Part shown: positions 35,189-43,716 of the stretch, piece by piece
Numbering within the stretch: position 1 is the first letter of the stretch
How the letters are laid out: the number at the start of each line of letters is the position of its first letter
Assembly (NCBI GenBank): GCA_029213005.1
Contig: JARGPI010000002.1
Location: 123,108 to 187,107 of the forward strand
From: Verrucomicrobiales bacterium
GTDB taxonomy: Bacteria; Verrucomicrobiota; Verrucomicrobiia; Verrucomicrobiales; DEV007
Reading direction: 5' to 3'
Length of the DNA stretch: 64,000 nt
Made by a program: the position numbers and the translations under genes
Notes under the pieces: model-generated
What the model was told of the DNA's origin: nothing
What the model saw: the letters and a program-made list of their open reading frames with translations, nothing else
Database searches by the model: none

Positions 35189-37525
35189 ATGGGCGGAATG
35201 ATTCAGCTTTTCAGGAAGTGGGCCCTGCAAATCCCTCTTTTCTGGATCGCCCTATCTGCCATGGCGGGGATTTTAGCTGCGGATCTTCACTGGAGCTGGT
35301 TGTGGATCCCGGTGGCAATCGCTGGGTTATTTTTCCAGAAAAAGCTGGCCTCTATGTTGCTGGTCGTCGGGATGCTGATCGCCAGCACCGGCTTTATGCT
35401 CATCCACTCCGCGCGGGTCGATAAGATACATCAATTTCCTCTCCTCGAAGCCATTCAGTCAAATCGTTCGATCGGTGTTTCCGGAACCGGATGGATCTGT
35501 AGTGATACCAATCGGCGAACCGGGCAGAGTGTCAGGGTGATTCTTGAACTGAAAACTCTCAGTGTGAGAGGCTCGGAAATCGCCGTGCCGAATCGGGACC
35601 GGGTCGTTGCGCTAATTGATCACCCCGCTTCTGCCGATCTCCACTATGGCGAAGAAGTGCGATTTAGTGGCCGGATAGCAAATATTGACTCTGCGAAATC
35701 ACCCGGCGCGTTTGATCCGGCAGTCTATTTCTATCGCAGTGCCAATGCCGTCGCGGAACTCAATATCAACGGTGGTGACCGCTGTATGGTAACCGGGGAG
35801 AATTTCGGATCTGCAATGATGAGGCAGGCGATCCGATCGCGCCAATGGATGGAAAAAGCGCTGGCTCATGGAGTCAGGGAATCACACCTGGAGATGAACG
35901 GAGTCATTCTGGCGATGGCGCTCGGGGCCAGAGAAAAGTCTCCGGATGATGTAGAGGATTTTTTTCGCCTATCGGGGACGATGCATATCTTTGCGGTTTC
36001 AGGGCTCCATGTCGGTGTCGTAGCCGGTATGTTTTGGTTCCTGCTCAAATGGCTCGGCCTGTCGCGGCGCTCCGCGGTTATTATCATCATCCCTGCGGTA
36101 TTGTTTTACGCATTGCTGACCGGATTGCGACCCTCCTCTTTCCGTGCTGCGGTGATGTTATCGGTCTTTCTCGCAGGCTTCGCTTTGAGGCGCAAACCTT
36201 CCCCGATCAATGGGATCGGACTGGCGGCTCTGATACTTTTATCTTTCAATACCCAGCAGGTTTTTCTGCCCGGGTTTCAGCTCAGTTTTGCGGTGGTACT
36301 GGCATTGAGTCTCGCCGCGACCTTTTTCTCGGACAAAATTTACGAGCCATTTCAGATCGATGAGTTTATTCCGAAGCGACGAGTCGCATTGTGGCGGAGC
36401 CGAACCGATAAACTGGTTCGGGGTCTCACGGTGGGAGCCGGGGTCTCGGTCGCCTCCTGGTTAGGTTCGGTGATTTTGATGAATTCGCACTTCAGCGGTA
36501 TTGCTCCCGTCGGTTTGTTAGCAAATATCGTAATGGTTCCTATCGCCAGTGCCATCGTAGTGATTGCAGGGGTGTCGATCCTCTTTTTCGCTCTTCATCT
36601 CGGGGTGGTTTCGGTTGGGCTTAACTATATCAATCTATACCTCGCATCGTTCCTCGCATTTCTCGCCCAAACCTTTGCCGAATTTCCCGGAGCTCATATT
36701 CACACCGGTCAGGGAGCTCCCGTTATCGAAGAGGAATTAATTTCCCTGGATGTGATGGGGCTGCGGGGAGGGGGCGCGATACTTGCTACCTCAAAATCAA
36801 GGACCTGGATGCTCGATACCGGTGGTAATCTGACCTTTCGGCAACAAGTCCTGCCCCTGCTTCGCGATAGGGGAATCAATCACCTCGACTGTTTGATTTT
36901 ATCTCACGGCGATTCCGGGCATATTGGCGCCGCTCCCTACGTGCTTAATCATCTCACGCCTGATCTCGTCATTGAATCACCTCTACCCAATCGGGCAAGG
37001 ATCTATCCGGAGATCAATTCCATTATCGAGAAGAGGAAGATCAACCGCGTTAATATAGTGGCAGGACAGAAACTGCGTTGGAGCGATGATGTATATTGGG
37101 AGCCACTATATCCCGGTCAAAAAGATCCGCCTACCGGGGTGGCCGACGATCGCTGTTTGGTTATGAGGCTCCGCGCAGGTAGATGGAAAATTCTATTTAC
37201 CTTTGATGCCGGTATGCTGGTTGAGCGGGACCTGTTGGTAGATGGTCAAAATCTGCAATCCGACATTTGGATTCGCGGACAACATTCCACGACCCGTTCC
37301 GGTACCAGCGAGTTTCTCGATCGAGTCGCCCCGAATGTTATAGTATCGACCCACGACCGTTTTCCTCCTCACGAAAAATTGTCAGAAGAATGGATCCGCA
37401 ACGTCCACGACTCGGGCATAAAACTGATCACGCTCGACCAGGCCGGCACTGTCAGTCTTCAGCTCACTAAAGACCGGGTCGTAATCAAATCCTTTATCAC
37501 CGGTGAGACCATAACTCTCCCATAA
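35189..37525 (+). CDS. ComEC/Rec2-type DNA uptake channel protein
   Basis: About 778 aa. ComEC forms the inner-membrane channel for single-stranded DNA entry in natural transformation. It contains an N-terminal OB-like domain between membrane helices, the Competence domain (HIFAVSGLHVGVVAGMFW, FYALLTGLRPSSFRAAVM) and a C-terminal metallo-beta-lactamase-like domain. That domain's signature reads SHGDSGHIGA instead of the usual HxDxDH, so one metal-ligand Asp appears replaced by Gly. The start is set at the ATG at 35189, with 35198 also possible. It is the last gene of the moxR-wbuC-comEC stretch. Other competence genes are not in the window. Confidence 0.9.
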   Translation: MGGMIQLFRKWALQIPLFWIALSAMAGILAADLHWSWLWIPVAIAGLFFQKKLASMLLVVGMLIASTGFMLIHSARVDKIHQFPLLEAIQSNRSIGVSGTGWICSDTNRRTGQSVRVILELKTLSVRGSEIAVPNRDRVVALIDHPASADLHYGEEVRFSGRIANIDSAKSPGAFDPAVYFYRSANAVAELNINGGDRCMVTGENFGSAMMRQAIRSRQWMEKALAHGVRESHLEMNGVILAMALGAREKSPDDVEDFFRLSGTMHIFAVSGLHVGVVAGMFWFLLKWLGLSRRSAVIIIIPAVLFYALLTGLRPSSFRAAVMLSVFLAGFALRRKPSPINGIGLAALILLSFNTQQVFLPGFQLSFAVVLALSLAATFFSDKIYEPFQIDEFIPKRRVALWRSRTDKLVRGLTVGAGVSVASWLGSVILMNSHFSGIAPVGLLANIVMVPIASAIVVIAGVSILFFALHLGVVSVGLNYINLYLASFLAFLAQTFAEFPGAHIHTGQGAPVIEEELISLDVMGLRGGGAILATSKSRTWMLDTGGNLTFRQQVLPLLRDRGINHLDCLILSHGDSGHIGAAPYVLNHLTPDLVIESPLPNRARIYPEINSIIEKRKINRVNIVAGQKLRWSDDVYWEPLYPGQKDPPTGVADDRCLVMRLRAGRWKILFTFDAGMLVERDLLVDGQNLQSDIWIRGQHSTTRSGTSEFLDRVAPNVIVSTHDRFPPHEKLSEEWIRNVHDSGIKLITLDQAGTVSLQLTKDRVVIKSFITGETITLP

Positions 37526-37902
37526 CTCACCTCCTCGATCCCTGTCGTGAAGATAAGCGGTCACTGACGCCCATGCAGAGCCGGTAATGACTTTTTTTAA
37601 TCTGTGGTAATCCGAAGACCTCATTCCTTCGTTCTTATCCGTGGTAAAAGTAACCATTCCTCCGTGACCCCGGAAAACAGTATCCTCCACAAGAACAGAG
37701 GCTAGGTGTTTGATCAATTTCTATCTCGGTATCAGAAGTCGTCAGGATGATCGTTTGAATTGGCAAGAAGGTCAGCCGCCAAAAATGTGTGGGTCTGAAG
37801 ATGTATTCGAGTTCGATCCAATTCGGCATGCGACAGAAAAGTTTACACCATTGTTGGTTATGGTATTCTGGATCGAGGGGCCTGTCACGGTTTGCTAAAG
37901 TA
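37526..37902. other. Intergenic region with a repeat relic
   Basis: Between comEC and a membrane protein. It holds an inverted, shortened copy of the ACCACGGATAAG element (37601-37647). Nothing else was recognised, although the following gene's promoter must lie here. Confidence 0.6.
37601..37647 (-). repeat. Inverted copy of the ACCACGGATAAG element
   Basis: Reads TTACCACGGATAAGAACGAA on the minus strand, then ATGAGGTC, matching the copies at 28285 and 28517. Confidence 0.8.
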
Positions 37903-38439
37903 ATGATTCTTGATGCTATCATCGGTCTGTTTGCGTCGGTTTTCGGATTTCTTATTGAAGGAGTTGCGATGGTCGTTTTCCCGCTCGTCAATTTGGTTGC
38001 TGCCGCCCTCGAGTTTGTCGTTGGCATCTTTGTCTCGGGATTTAGTATGGGACGACTTGAGCGTAAAAAGGGCAAGGCTTCTGCAATCGGAGGGATTGTC
38101 ACTCTTTCGCTTATCGGCGTCTTGGTCTGTTGGTTGTTCATCGTTCCGAAAGTCATGAATCGGGAGGTGACTTTATTGGCGGGGGATGGGCACAGTCTCC
38201 CTTTTGCGTCTATTGTCATTCACACCATCAGCGGGGATCAATATAAGCGGACTGACAACGCTGGTAATTTCCTGGTGCCGCGTTTCACGACTACGGCCAT
38301 TACCGTGAAGGATCCGCGTTATGTGGAGAAGACCTGGTCAGAGGCCGAATTAGAATCCGAATTAGTTGTCGAACGGACGGTATTGGGTTCCAGCTTGGAT
38401 TCATTGGCTGACAGGCTTCTCAAGGCTGGTGAAAATTGA
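37903..38439 (+). CDS. Hypothetical membrane protein with carboxypeptidase-regulatory-like tail
   Basis: A 178-aa protein from the ATG at 37903. The N-terminal part has two to three hydrophobic helices (ILDAIIGLFASVFGFLIEG; VVFPLVNLVAAALEFVVGIF; AIGGIVTLSLIGVLVCWLF). The C-terminal part (VTLLAGDGHSLPFASIVIHT, then DNAGNFLVPRFTTTAITV) has the pattern of a small Ig-like carboxypeptidase-regulatory domain, probably outside the cytoplasm. Function unknown. The upstream reading frame to 37789 is not needed. Confidence 0.6.
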   Translation: MILDAIIGLFASVFGFLIEGVAMVVFPLVNLVAAALEFVVGIFVSGFSMGRLERKKGKASAIGGIVTLSLIGVLVCWLFIVPKVMNREVTLLAGDGHSLPFASIVIHTISGDQYKRTDNAGNFLVPRFTTTAITVKDPRYVEKTWSEAELESELVVERTVLGSSLDSLADRLLKAGEN

Positions 38440-38461
38440 TTTACCTACATTACCCCGGGTC

Positions 38462-38604
38462 CGAATGGTGCTAGATTAAGGAAGGTCTTCAATGGTTGGG
38501 TAACGTAGAAAAGAGTCTCTGCACTCGCTGCATTGCCCACGACAACGATGGCTTAGCCTGTCGTCGGGTGCGGAGACCCTCCACTACGTTCGCTTAAACC
38601 AGTG
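38462..38604. repeat. 143-bp dispersed palindromic element, copy B
   Basis: Second copy of the element at 28801-28943, in the same orientation, about 9.66 kb away, with a few substitutions. The inverted arms are kept but somewhat decayed (CTCTGCACTCG against CGGGTGCGGAG). Confidence 0.85.
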
Positions 38605-38737
38605 ACCTTCTCCCAGGTCCAAAATTGTGTCGTTTGGCCTTGGTCCCGGCTGTTTTGAAGGGGATTGTCATCGACGAATGTCGCTTTTAAGGGTTAGTCT
38701 TTTTTGGGGGCGTAAGCTGGTTGTCGGAGTGCGATCT

Positions 38738-39004
38738 ATGTGTTTTACTCAGTTGGAGATGGGAGAGATTCTTTTCACGTTATTTACCTTGGTCGAGAAG
38801 TACTTTTCTCTGATCATGTTTTCAGCTTTAGCGATCTACCTATGGCGGGATAAGACGTTTTCGCTTTTCGGTTACGGTATCAGGAGGTCTACCCATCCCT
38901 TTCTAGTCTGGCCGATTTTTATATTCGCCTGCTTGATTTCGTTACTGGGATTCTACGTCATCTTTTTTCGCGAATTCTCCTTCGGTCGAGAAAGCGGCGG
39001 ATGA
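38738..39004 (+). CDS. Small hypothetical membrane protein
   Basis: An 88-aa frame with two hydrophobic segments (YFSLIMFSALAIYLW; LVWPIFIFACLISLLGFYV). The ATG at 38738 has GGAG eight bases upstream, which supports it over the longer frame from 38627. There is no recognisable family and the evidence for a real gene is modest. Confidence 0.4.
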   Translation: MCFTQLEMGEILFTLFTLVEKYFSLIMFSALAIYLWRDKTFSLFGYGIRRSTHPFLVWPIFIFACLISLLGFYVIFFREFSFGRESGG

Positions 39005-39196
39005 GATTTCCGCAGAGGCGAGTTCTATTGAGGTGAATAGCTCCCACGAATAGATTGATTGAAGGTATTGAAAATGAAAGATTTTGCGGGTATTGCTGTA
39101 GAGATATTTCTGAAAACACATATACAGGGTTCTGAAAAGGGGGCGGCCCAAAGTCGTCCTTAGCTTAACGCCTCAAATTTGATTCCACCTTTGTAA

Positions 39197-39589
39197 ATGC
39201 GAGATAGACGAATCATTTTCCTTCGGGTCAGTGCCGTAATTTTGGCGGCTTATGGAATTGCCTTTTTGATTAATCCGTCCCTTTTGGGAAAACTTGTCGG
39301 GTTTTCGCACCACAGCCCTAACACGCTGGTGGAGGTTACGGCGTTTTACGGAGGACTTGAGTTGGGGCTGGCGATTTTTCTGGCGTGGGCTGCAAATGAC
39401 AACAGTCGAGTTCGTTATGGATTGATGATGCTGTTCTTCGTCTTCTTAGCAGCCGGAAGTGCCCGATTATTAGGAATCATCCGATTTGGATTCGAAGATC
39501 CCAGTCAACCGATCGTCACCTTTTTGGAAATTTGCTGGGCTTTTGTAGCCAAAGGGCTGTCAAAGCAGAACGGCGATTCGAAAGTTTGA
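39197..39589 (+). CDS. DUF4345-like membrane protein
   Basis: A 130-aa protein with four predicted membrane helices. The pattern FYGGLELGLAIFLAWAA and RYGLMMLFFVFLAAGSARLLG matches the DUF4345 family of small membrane proteins of unknown function. It stands alone between the small membrane protein and the convergent YHYH gene. Confidence 0.65.
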   Translation: MRDRRIIFLRVSAVILAAYGIAFLINPSLLGKLVGFSHHSPNTLVEVTAFYGGLELGLAIFLAWAANDNSRVRYGLMMLFFVFLAAGSARLLGIIRFGFEDPSQPIVTFLEICWAFVAKGLSKQNGDSKV

Positions 39590-39695
39590 TCATCCGGTAG
39601 CGGAAGTTCGAGTGGTATCGTCCGTTTTACACCGTAGATCGTCGTGTCCCAAGTTAGAATGGTTGTTTTGGTTTTTTCTGGCCGTGTCTCCCGTT

Positions 39696-40748
39696 TTATT
39701 TTTTAGGGCGACCTTTTCCTTTTTCGCCCTGTGGGCGGTTCTGGTAGGATTCTTTGCGAATTGAGCCGTCGGAATTTATATAGGTAAAGTCGGCACCGGT
39801 TTCGCTCAGCTGGTATTGAATCGAAGCGCTTCGCCCGTTGATTTCGTATTCGAGGGTGTAGCCTTCTTTAATACTTCCGGAAAAACCGGTGACCGTCGCT
39901 CCGCGAAGCGGACGCTCTGCCGGGCGCAGGCCCCGGGCACGGGGTTGCGGGTCGACTTGTCCATCGGCTTCCACCACCTCGCCGTGAAATCCGCCGATCA
40001 CGTAGGGATAGGATTCGGTTGCGTGATAGTGGTAGCCCAAACCGTCGTGATCGTGGCCTGAGCATGTATCGAGATTGCCGGGTTTTGTCCCGTCCGCTTC
40101 GGTTAACCCGAGTATAGGGTAGCCATCGAGTGCATAAGCGACAGGTTTTCCGATGCCGACTACTTTTTCCAAATGCAGCGGCGCGATGTGGTAGTGATAG
40201 TCATCTCCCCGGCCACAATGACCTCCCCATTGATCGAGCTCTCCTATTTCCTGAGAGATTTCGCCCCGGTTGTTTTGCGGATTAAAAATCGGGATGCCAT
40301 TCACCCCGATCGCTATGGCTCCGCGAAGGAAGCGTCCTTTGATCATGGCAGGATCGGCAGCCGGAACCGGCTTGAGCGGGAGTCGCCAGGCGTTGCCCTT
40401 CACATACCCGTGGGGAAGGGGAACCTGTTGTTGCCAGGCGGTAATGCCCACCATCATTTGATGGTCGGGGATGCCATTGCTCTCAATATAGAAATAATCC
40501 TCGCTCCAGGAAAGGCCAAGTCGATCCTTGAACGGAGCGAACGCTTCAGCCGTGGGGTGAATTTTTCCGCCCGGATTTCCAAAGGTATACGGCCCGGGGA
40601 AACCAGCGGTATACGGTTGCAACTTTGGTGAAACAGCAGCGATTGCCAACGGTATAAGGAATGAGGAAAGTAGCAGTCCCGTCAGGAGTATCGCGATAGT
40701 ACCCTGTTTGGTTCGGCACGGTACCCTGTCAGGTGTAGAGGTGGTCAT
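39696..40748 (-). CDS. Secreted YHYH-domain protein
   Basis: A 350-aa exported protein. After a hydrophobic export segment (about residues 17-38) it contains the YHYH signatures GRGDDYHYHIAPLHLE and HDHDGLGYHYHAT, plus GYPILGL and YPYVIGGFHG. The name comes from the tyrosine-histidine pattern; histidine clusters suggest metal binding, but function is not established. The C-terminus is a basic, Gly/Lys-rich tail. The stretch before the membrane segment is encoded by the 22-bp repeat family (40698-40732), so the true start could be later than the ATG at 40748. It is the second gene of a pair with the 40761-41465 gene (12-bp gap). Confidence 0.82.
   Translation of the reverse strand: MTTSTPDRVPCRTKQGTIAILLTGLLLSSFLIPLAIAAVSPKLQPYTAGFPGPYTFGNPGGKIHPTAEAFAPFKDRLGLSWSEDYFYIESNGIPDHQMMVGITAWQQQVPLPHGYVKGNAWRLPLKPVPAADPAMIKGRFLRGAIAIGVNGIPIFNPQNNRGEISQEIGELDQWGGHCGRGDDYHYHIAPLHLEKVVGIGKPVAYALDGYPILGLTEADGTKPGNLDTCSGHDHDGLGYHYHATESYPYVIGGFHGEVVEADGQVDPQPRARGLRPAERPLRGATVTGFSGSIKEGYTLEYEINGRSASIQYQLSETGADFTYINSDGSIRKESYQNRPQGEKGKGRPKK
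40698..40732. repeat. 22-bp-period repeat (TGTACCCTGTACA family), copy 2
   Basis: Two GTACCCTGT cores 22 bp apart (AGTACCCTGTTTGG... and GGTACCCTGTCAGG), lying within the N-terminal codons of the YHYH gene. Confidence 0.7.
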
Positions 40749-40760
40749 ATCTGTGTGCGG

Positions 40761-41465
40761 CTATTGTTTCTCACTGGCATCGATAACTCCGCGCGGCCAT
40801 TTGCGGGGGATCGGGTCACCGTTGGGCGGACCGGGAATAGTTTTGCGGAAGATCACCGTATTATCGAGTGCGAGATCTTTGGTCCAGATCCATTTGGCTC
40901 CTTCGAAGTCGTTTTCGTAGTAGGGAGCTTTCGGATCAACGGATTCCTCACTATGCTCGGTAGCATTCTGCCACACGGAATCATCGAAGGATGTTTTGTA
41001 CCAATCTGCAGGTATAGGGAAATGTTTGGTCTTCGGTTTTTCCATATCTCGATTCAACGGGCCGTGGAAGAAGTTCTTCGCCTTCCAGGTTTTGTCGGTC
41101 ACCGTTCCGTCCCCGAATTTCAGGATAAATCCTGCATCGCCGAGGTTGGTATTGTTGTATTCGAGGCCGGTATTTTTGTCGGCGTTGTCCTTTGCCATTA
41201 CCGCAATCGTCATGGGATACTCCGGCAGAATGTCGACGGAAATCACATTGTGAGGAATGAACGATATGGAGTCAACCGCGACGAGGTTTCCGTTGATATA
41301 GAGTTTGAACCAGTTATCGGCGTAGATATTCGCCCGGACCGTGTCGGAGATCCGGGGCTTGGCAATTTTCGGTCCACGTCCTTTGCCTTTTTCGGGTTGC
41401 TGAGCGTGAGCCACAGCGGCAGTGGCGAGGATCAGGGCGATGCTGAGTTTGAGGATGGATTTCAT
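40761..41465 (-). CDS. Secreted hypothetical protein, partner of the YHYH protein
   Basis: A 234-aa exported protein (signal peptide residues 1-21, ending AVAHA). The mature part is beta-rich (RANIYADNWFKLYINGNLVA; VISVDILPEYPMTIAVMAKD; WIWTKDLALDNTVIFRKTI), resembling jelly-roll carbohydrate-binding modules, but no family is claimed. It heads a two-gene unit with the YHYH gene. A GATTAC-N6-GTAATC inverted repeat 55-72 bp upstream of its start is a candidate operator shared with the sulfatase-cytochrome unit. Confidence 0.7.
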   Translation of the reverse strand: MKSILKLSIALILATAAVAHAQQPEKGKGRGPKIAKPRISDTVRANIYADNWFKLYINGNLVAVDSISFIPHNVISVDILPEYPMTIAVMAKDNADKNTGLEYNNTNLGDAGFILKFGDGTVTDKTWKAKNFFHGPLNRDMEKPKTKHFPIPADWYKTSFDDSVWQNATEHSEESVDPKAPYYENDFEGAKWIWTKDLALDNTVIFRKTIPGPPNGDPIPRKWPRGVIDASEKQ

Positions 41466-41519
41466 AGAGATTGATTACGAATACACTGGCATTGCTTCAT
41501 GTCAGAATGATTACAACCG

Positions 41520-41537
41520 GATTACGAAGTTGTAATC
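41520..41537. promoter_or_regulatory. Candidate response-regulator box (GATTAC-N6-GTAATC)
   Basis: A perfect 6-bp inverted repeat with a 6-bp spacer. A further half-site ATTACGAATACA lies nearer the gene at 41474-41485. The same arrangement occurs upstream of the sulfatase at 48909. Confidence 0.6.
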
Positions 41538-41770
41538 TTCATCGGCTAATTTTGACTCAATATGAATTCGGTGGTGCTGAAAAATGAGTGACCAATCAGG
41601 GGACCTTGAAACTCAGCGTCCGTAAAATAAATCCCGTAAATTATCAAAAAAACGAAAAGTATGCTTTTTACAATTTCTATTCCCGTTCTCTGTTATTGCT
41701 GTGAAGTCAAAGATTTCAGAATTACGAAGCAAGAGTTTGCACTTAAGTCATTTTAATCAAATGTGATTTT

Positions 41771-41789
41771 GTTTGAATATGTTTCAAAC
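41771..41789. promoter_or_regulatory. Inverted repeat upstream of the methyltransferase
   Basis: GTTTGAA-TATGT-TTCAAAC, 7-bp perfect arms, ending 18 bp before the methyltransferase ATG. A possible operator for self-regulation of the restriction-modification pair. Confidence 0.5.
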
Positions 41790-41807
41790 TGTTCGTAAAT
41801 ACACATC

Positions 41808-43013
41808 ATGGCAAAAACTCGTCAATTCTCATTCGTCGATCTTTTCTCCGGGGCCGGGGGCATGAGTTACGGTTTCCACAGACACAAAAGTTTTAAACTT
41901 ATCGCAGCAGCTGATGCAGAAATTGGAAAACCCAGTATGGGGGAGGGTTCTCTTCAATGTAATTCTACCTACGCCTTGAACATGGGGTTTGAGCCCAAAC
42001 AAATTAATCTTGCCGAAGTGGAACTTGGAGCACTGAGAAGAGAATTGCGCCTTTCCGAAAATCAAAAATTGTCTGTACTTTCCGTCTGTCCGCCTTGCAC
42101 TGGATTCAGCCGTGCCAATCCGCAAAATCACCTTGAGGACGACAGGCGTAATTCTCTGGTCCAACGAGCTGCCGAATTCGTCGAAGTTCTCGACCCCGAG
42201 GTTGTAGTGATGGAAAATGCGAGGGAATTGCTACGGGGCAATTTCCGGTCCCATTTCGACAAATTCAAAGAGCGTCTGGAAGAATTAGGTTACAGGGTAT
42301 CGGCAAACACATATTTCCTTTCAAAATTCGGGGTTCCTCAGATAAGGGAGCGGGCAATTGTAATCGCTTCCAAGACAAAATACAGCCACCATACACTGGA
42401 AGACCTGTGGGCAGGGTGGCAGATCAAGGAGTCTGCGCTTACTGTTAGATCTGCTTTCAAAGCGATTTCAAAAAACGCAACTGGGATTTCTGACTACCCG
42501 GGAATTACCAACGATACAGTAAAATCCAGAATGGAAGCCATCCCGAAAAACGGCGGGTCCTGGGCGGAACTAATTCATCATCCCGACGGGAACGAATTAA
42601 TGACACCGGCGATGAAACGGATTGTGGCGAAAAATAAATTAGGCTCGCACCCGGATGTTTATGGAAGGATGAGTTGGGACAAGCCCGCACCTACTATCAA
42701 AAGAGAGTGTGCTCATGTGGGCAATGGTCGGTATGCTCATCCTGTAGAAGATCGACTTTGTTCGATTCGAGAGATGGCTATGCTACAGGGGTTCCCTAAC
42801 GAGTTTAGTTTCGAGGGTAGCTCTATGGCCAATAAATACAGACATATAGGCGATGCTGTGCCTCCTTTACTTTCTTACCAATTGGCTCACGTCGCTAATT
42901 GGATACTGACAGAAAAGAGGCCTGAGCTGGAGCAAGTGTTATTATCGGGGACACAACTATCCAAATCATCGCTGGTTGAAACCGACCAAATGGAGCTGCT
43001 TCTTCATGCCTGA
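41808..43013 (+). CDS. DNA (cytosine-5) methyltransferase
   Basis: A 401-aa C5-methyltransferase. Motif I is FVDLFSGAGGMSYGFH, the catalytic motif IV is CPPCTGFS (C97), motif VI is MENARELLR (ENA in place of the common ENV), motif VIII includes QIRERAIVIAS, and the C-terminal motif is GDAVPPLLSYQLA. The target-recognition region between VIII and IX is about 100 residues. It overlaps the next gene by 8 bp (ATGCCTGA), as expected for a restriction-modification pair. The locus is AT-richer than its neighbours, suggesting horizontal transfer. Confidence 0.92.
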   Translation: MAKTRQFSFVDLFSGAGGMSYGFHRHKSFKLIAAADAEIGKPSMGEGSLQCNSTYALNMGFEPKQINLAEVELGALRRELRLSENQKLSVLSVCPPCTGFSRANPQNHLEDDRRNSLVQRAAEFVEVLDPEVVVMENARELLRGNFRSHFDKFKERLEELGYRVSANTYFLSKFGVPQIRERAIVIASKTKYSHHTLEDLWAGWQIKESALTVRSAFKAISKNATGISDYPGITNDTVKSRMEAIPKNGGSWAELIHHPDGNELMTPAMKRIVAKNKLGSHPDVYGRMSWDKPAPTIKRECAHVGNGRYAHPVEDRLCSIREMAMLQGFPNEFSFEGSSMANKYRHIGDAVPPLLSYQLAHVANWILTEKRPELEQVLLSGTQLSKSSLVETDQMELLLHA

Positions 43014-43710
43014 AGTTTCTTTTTCAATTTCAACTGCTGAAGAAAGGCGAATCAATGAATTGCTCGCGGCTCTTCGTTCAAACGTCGATGTCTCCTGGGA
43101 TAAGAAGTCTTTTTATCTGAACGATGTCTTTATTGAAGAATTTCAATCCCGGTTGTTGTCTCAGCATGTTTTTCTGGGAACTCCACTTTTTCAGGAAAAT
43201 TTTGATAGGGCATTTATAGCATCTGCTGAATGTGCAGGGCTGGAAGTGGTTGAGGCTGTCGGTGGCCAAAGATTTTGGGATGTGAGAATCGGTAATAGAA
43301 ATCTCAGTCTAAAATCATCCAAAGCAAAATCTCTACGAAAAGATCGACTTCACATTAGCAAGCTAACTGAAGCTGCGTGGATTCAGGATTGCAGATCCGC
43401 AAAGCTACGAAGAGATCACACCTTTGATTTATTTAGGAGCTACTGCGAAGAGGTCGATGAAATCATCCAGTTGAGATATTTTCAAAAGACACGGACTTAC
43501 GAAATAGTAGGTATACCGGTTAAGATTTTGCAAAAGGTACTCGATTTGCCGGTAAGTGCCTTTAACGCAGATGGTCCGACCATAAATATTCCAATCGGGC
43601 AGGAAATTCCGGACTTCACTCTGAAATTAGACCGATCAGATGCCAAAATCACTCTGGCAAATATCAATAAAGCAGTGTGCAAAGTCCACGCGAATTGGGT
43701 TCTTCGCTGA
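43006..43710 (+). CDS. Putative type II restriction endonuclease partner
   Basis: A 234-aa protein starting inside the last codons of the methyltransferase. The best active-site candidate is FWDVRIGNRNLSLKSSKAKS, where D92 followed by SLKSSK with K103/K106 would be a variant of the PD-(D/E)xK core in which the acidic residue of the ExK is replaced by Ser. The assignment as a nuclease rests on gene partnership, this motif and the lack of other known domains. Recognition sequence is unknown. It ends 6 bp from the convergent histidine kinase gene. Confidence 0.65.
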   Translation: MPEVSFSISTAEERRINELLAALRSNVDVSWDKKSFYLNDVFIEEFQSRLLSQHVFLGTPLFQENFDRAFIASAECAGLEVVEAVGGQRFWDVRIGNRNLSLKSSKAKSLRKDRLHISKLTEAAWIQDCRSAKLRRDHTFDLFRSYCEEVDEIIQLRYFQKTRTYEIVGIPVKILQKVLDLPVSAFNADGPTINIPIGQEIPDFTLKLDRSDAKITLANINKAVCKVHANWVLR

Positions 43711-43716
43711 AACCAG

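Noticed and set aside
40755..41474. Long plus-strand open frame opposite the YHYH partner gene
   Set aside because: It mirrors a minus-strand gene with a clear signal peptide and operon context; the plus frame has no recognisable motifs.
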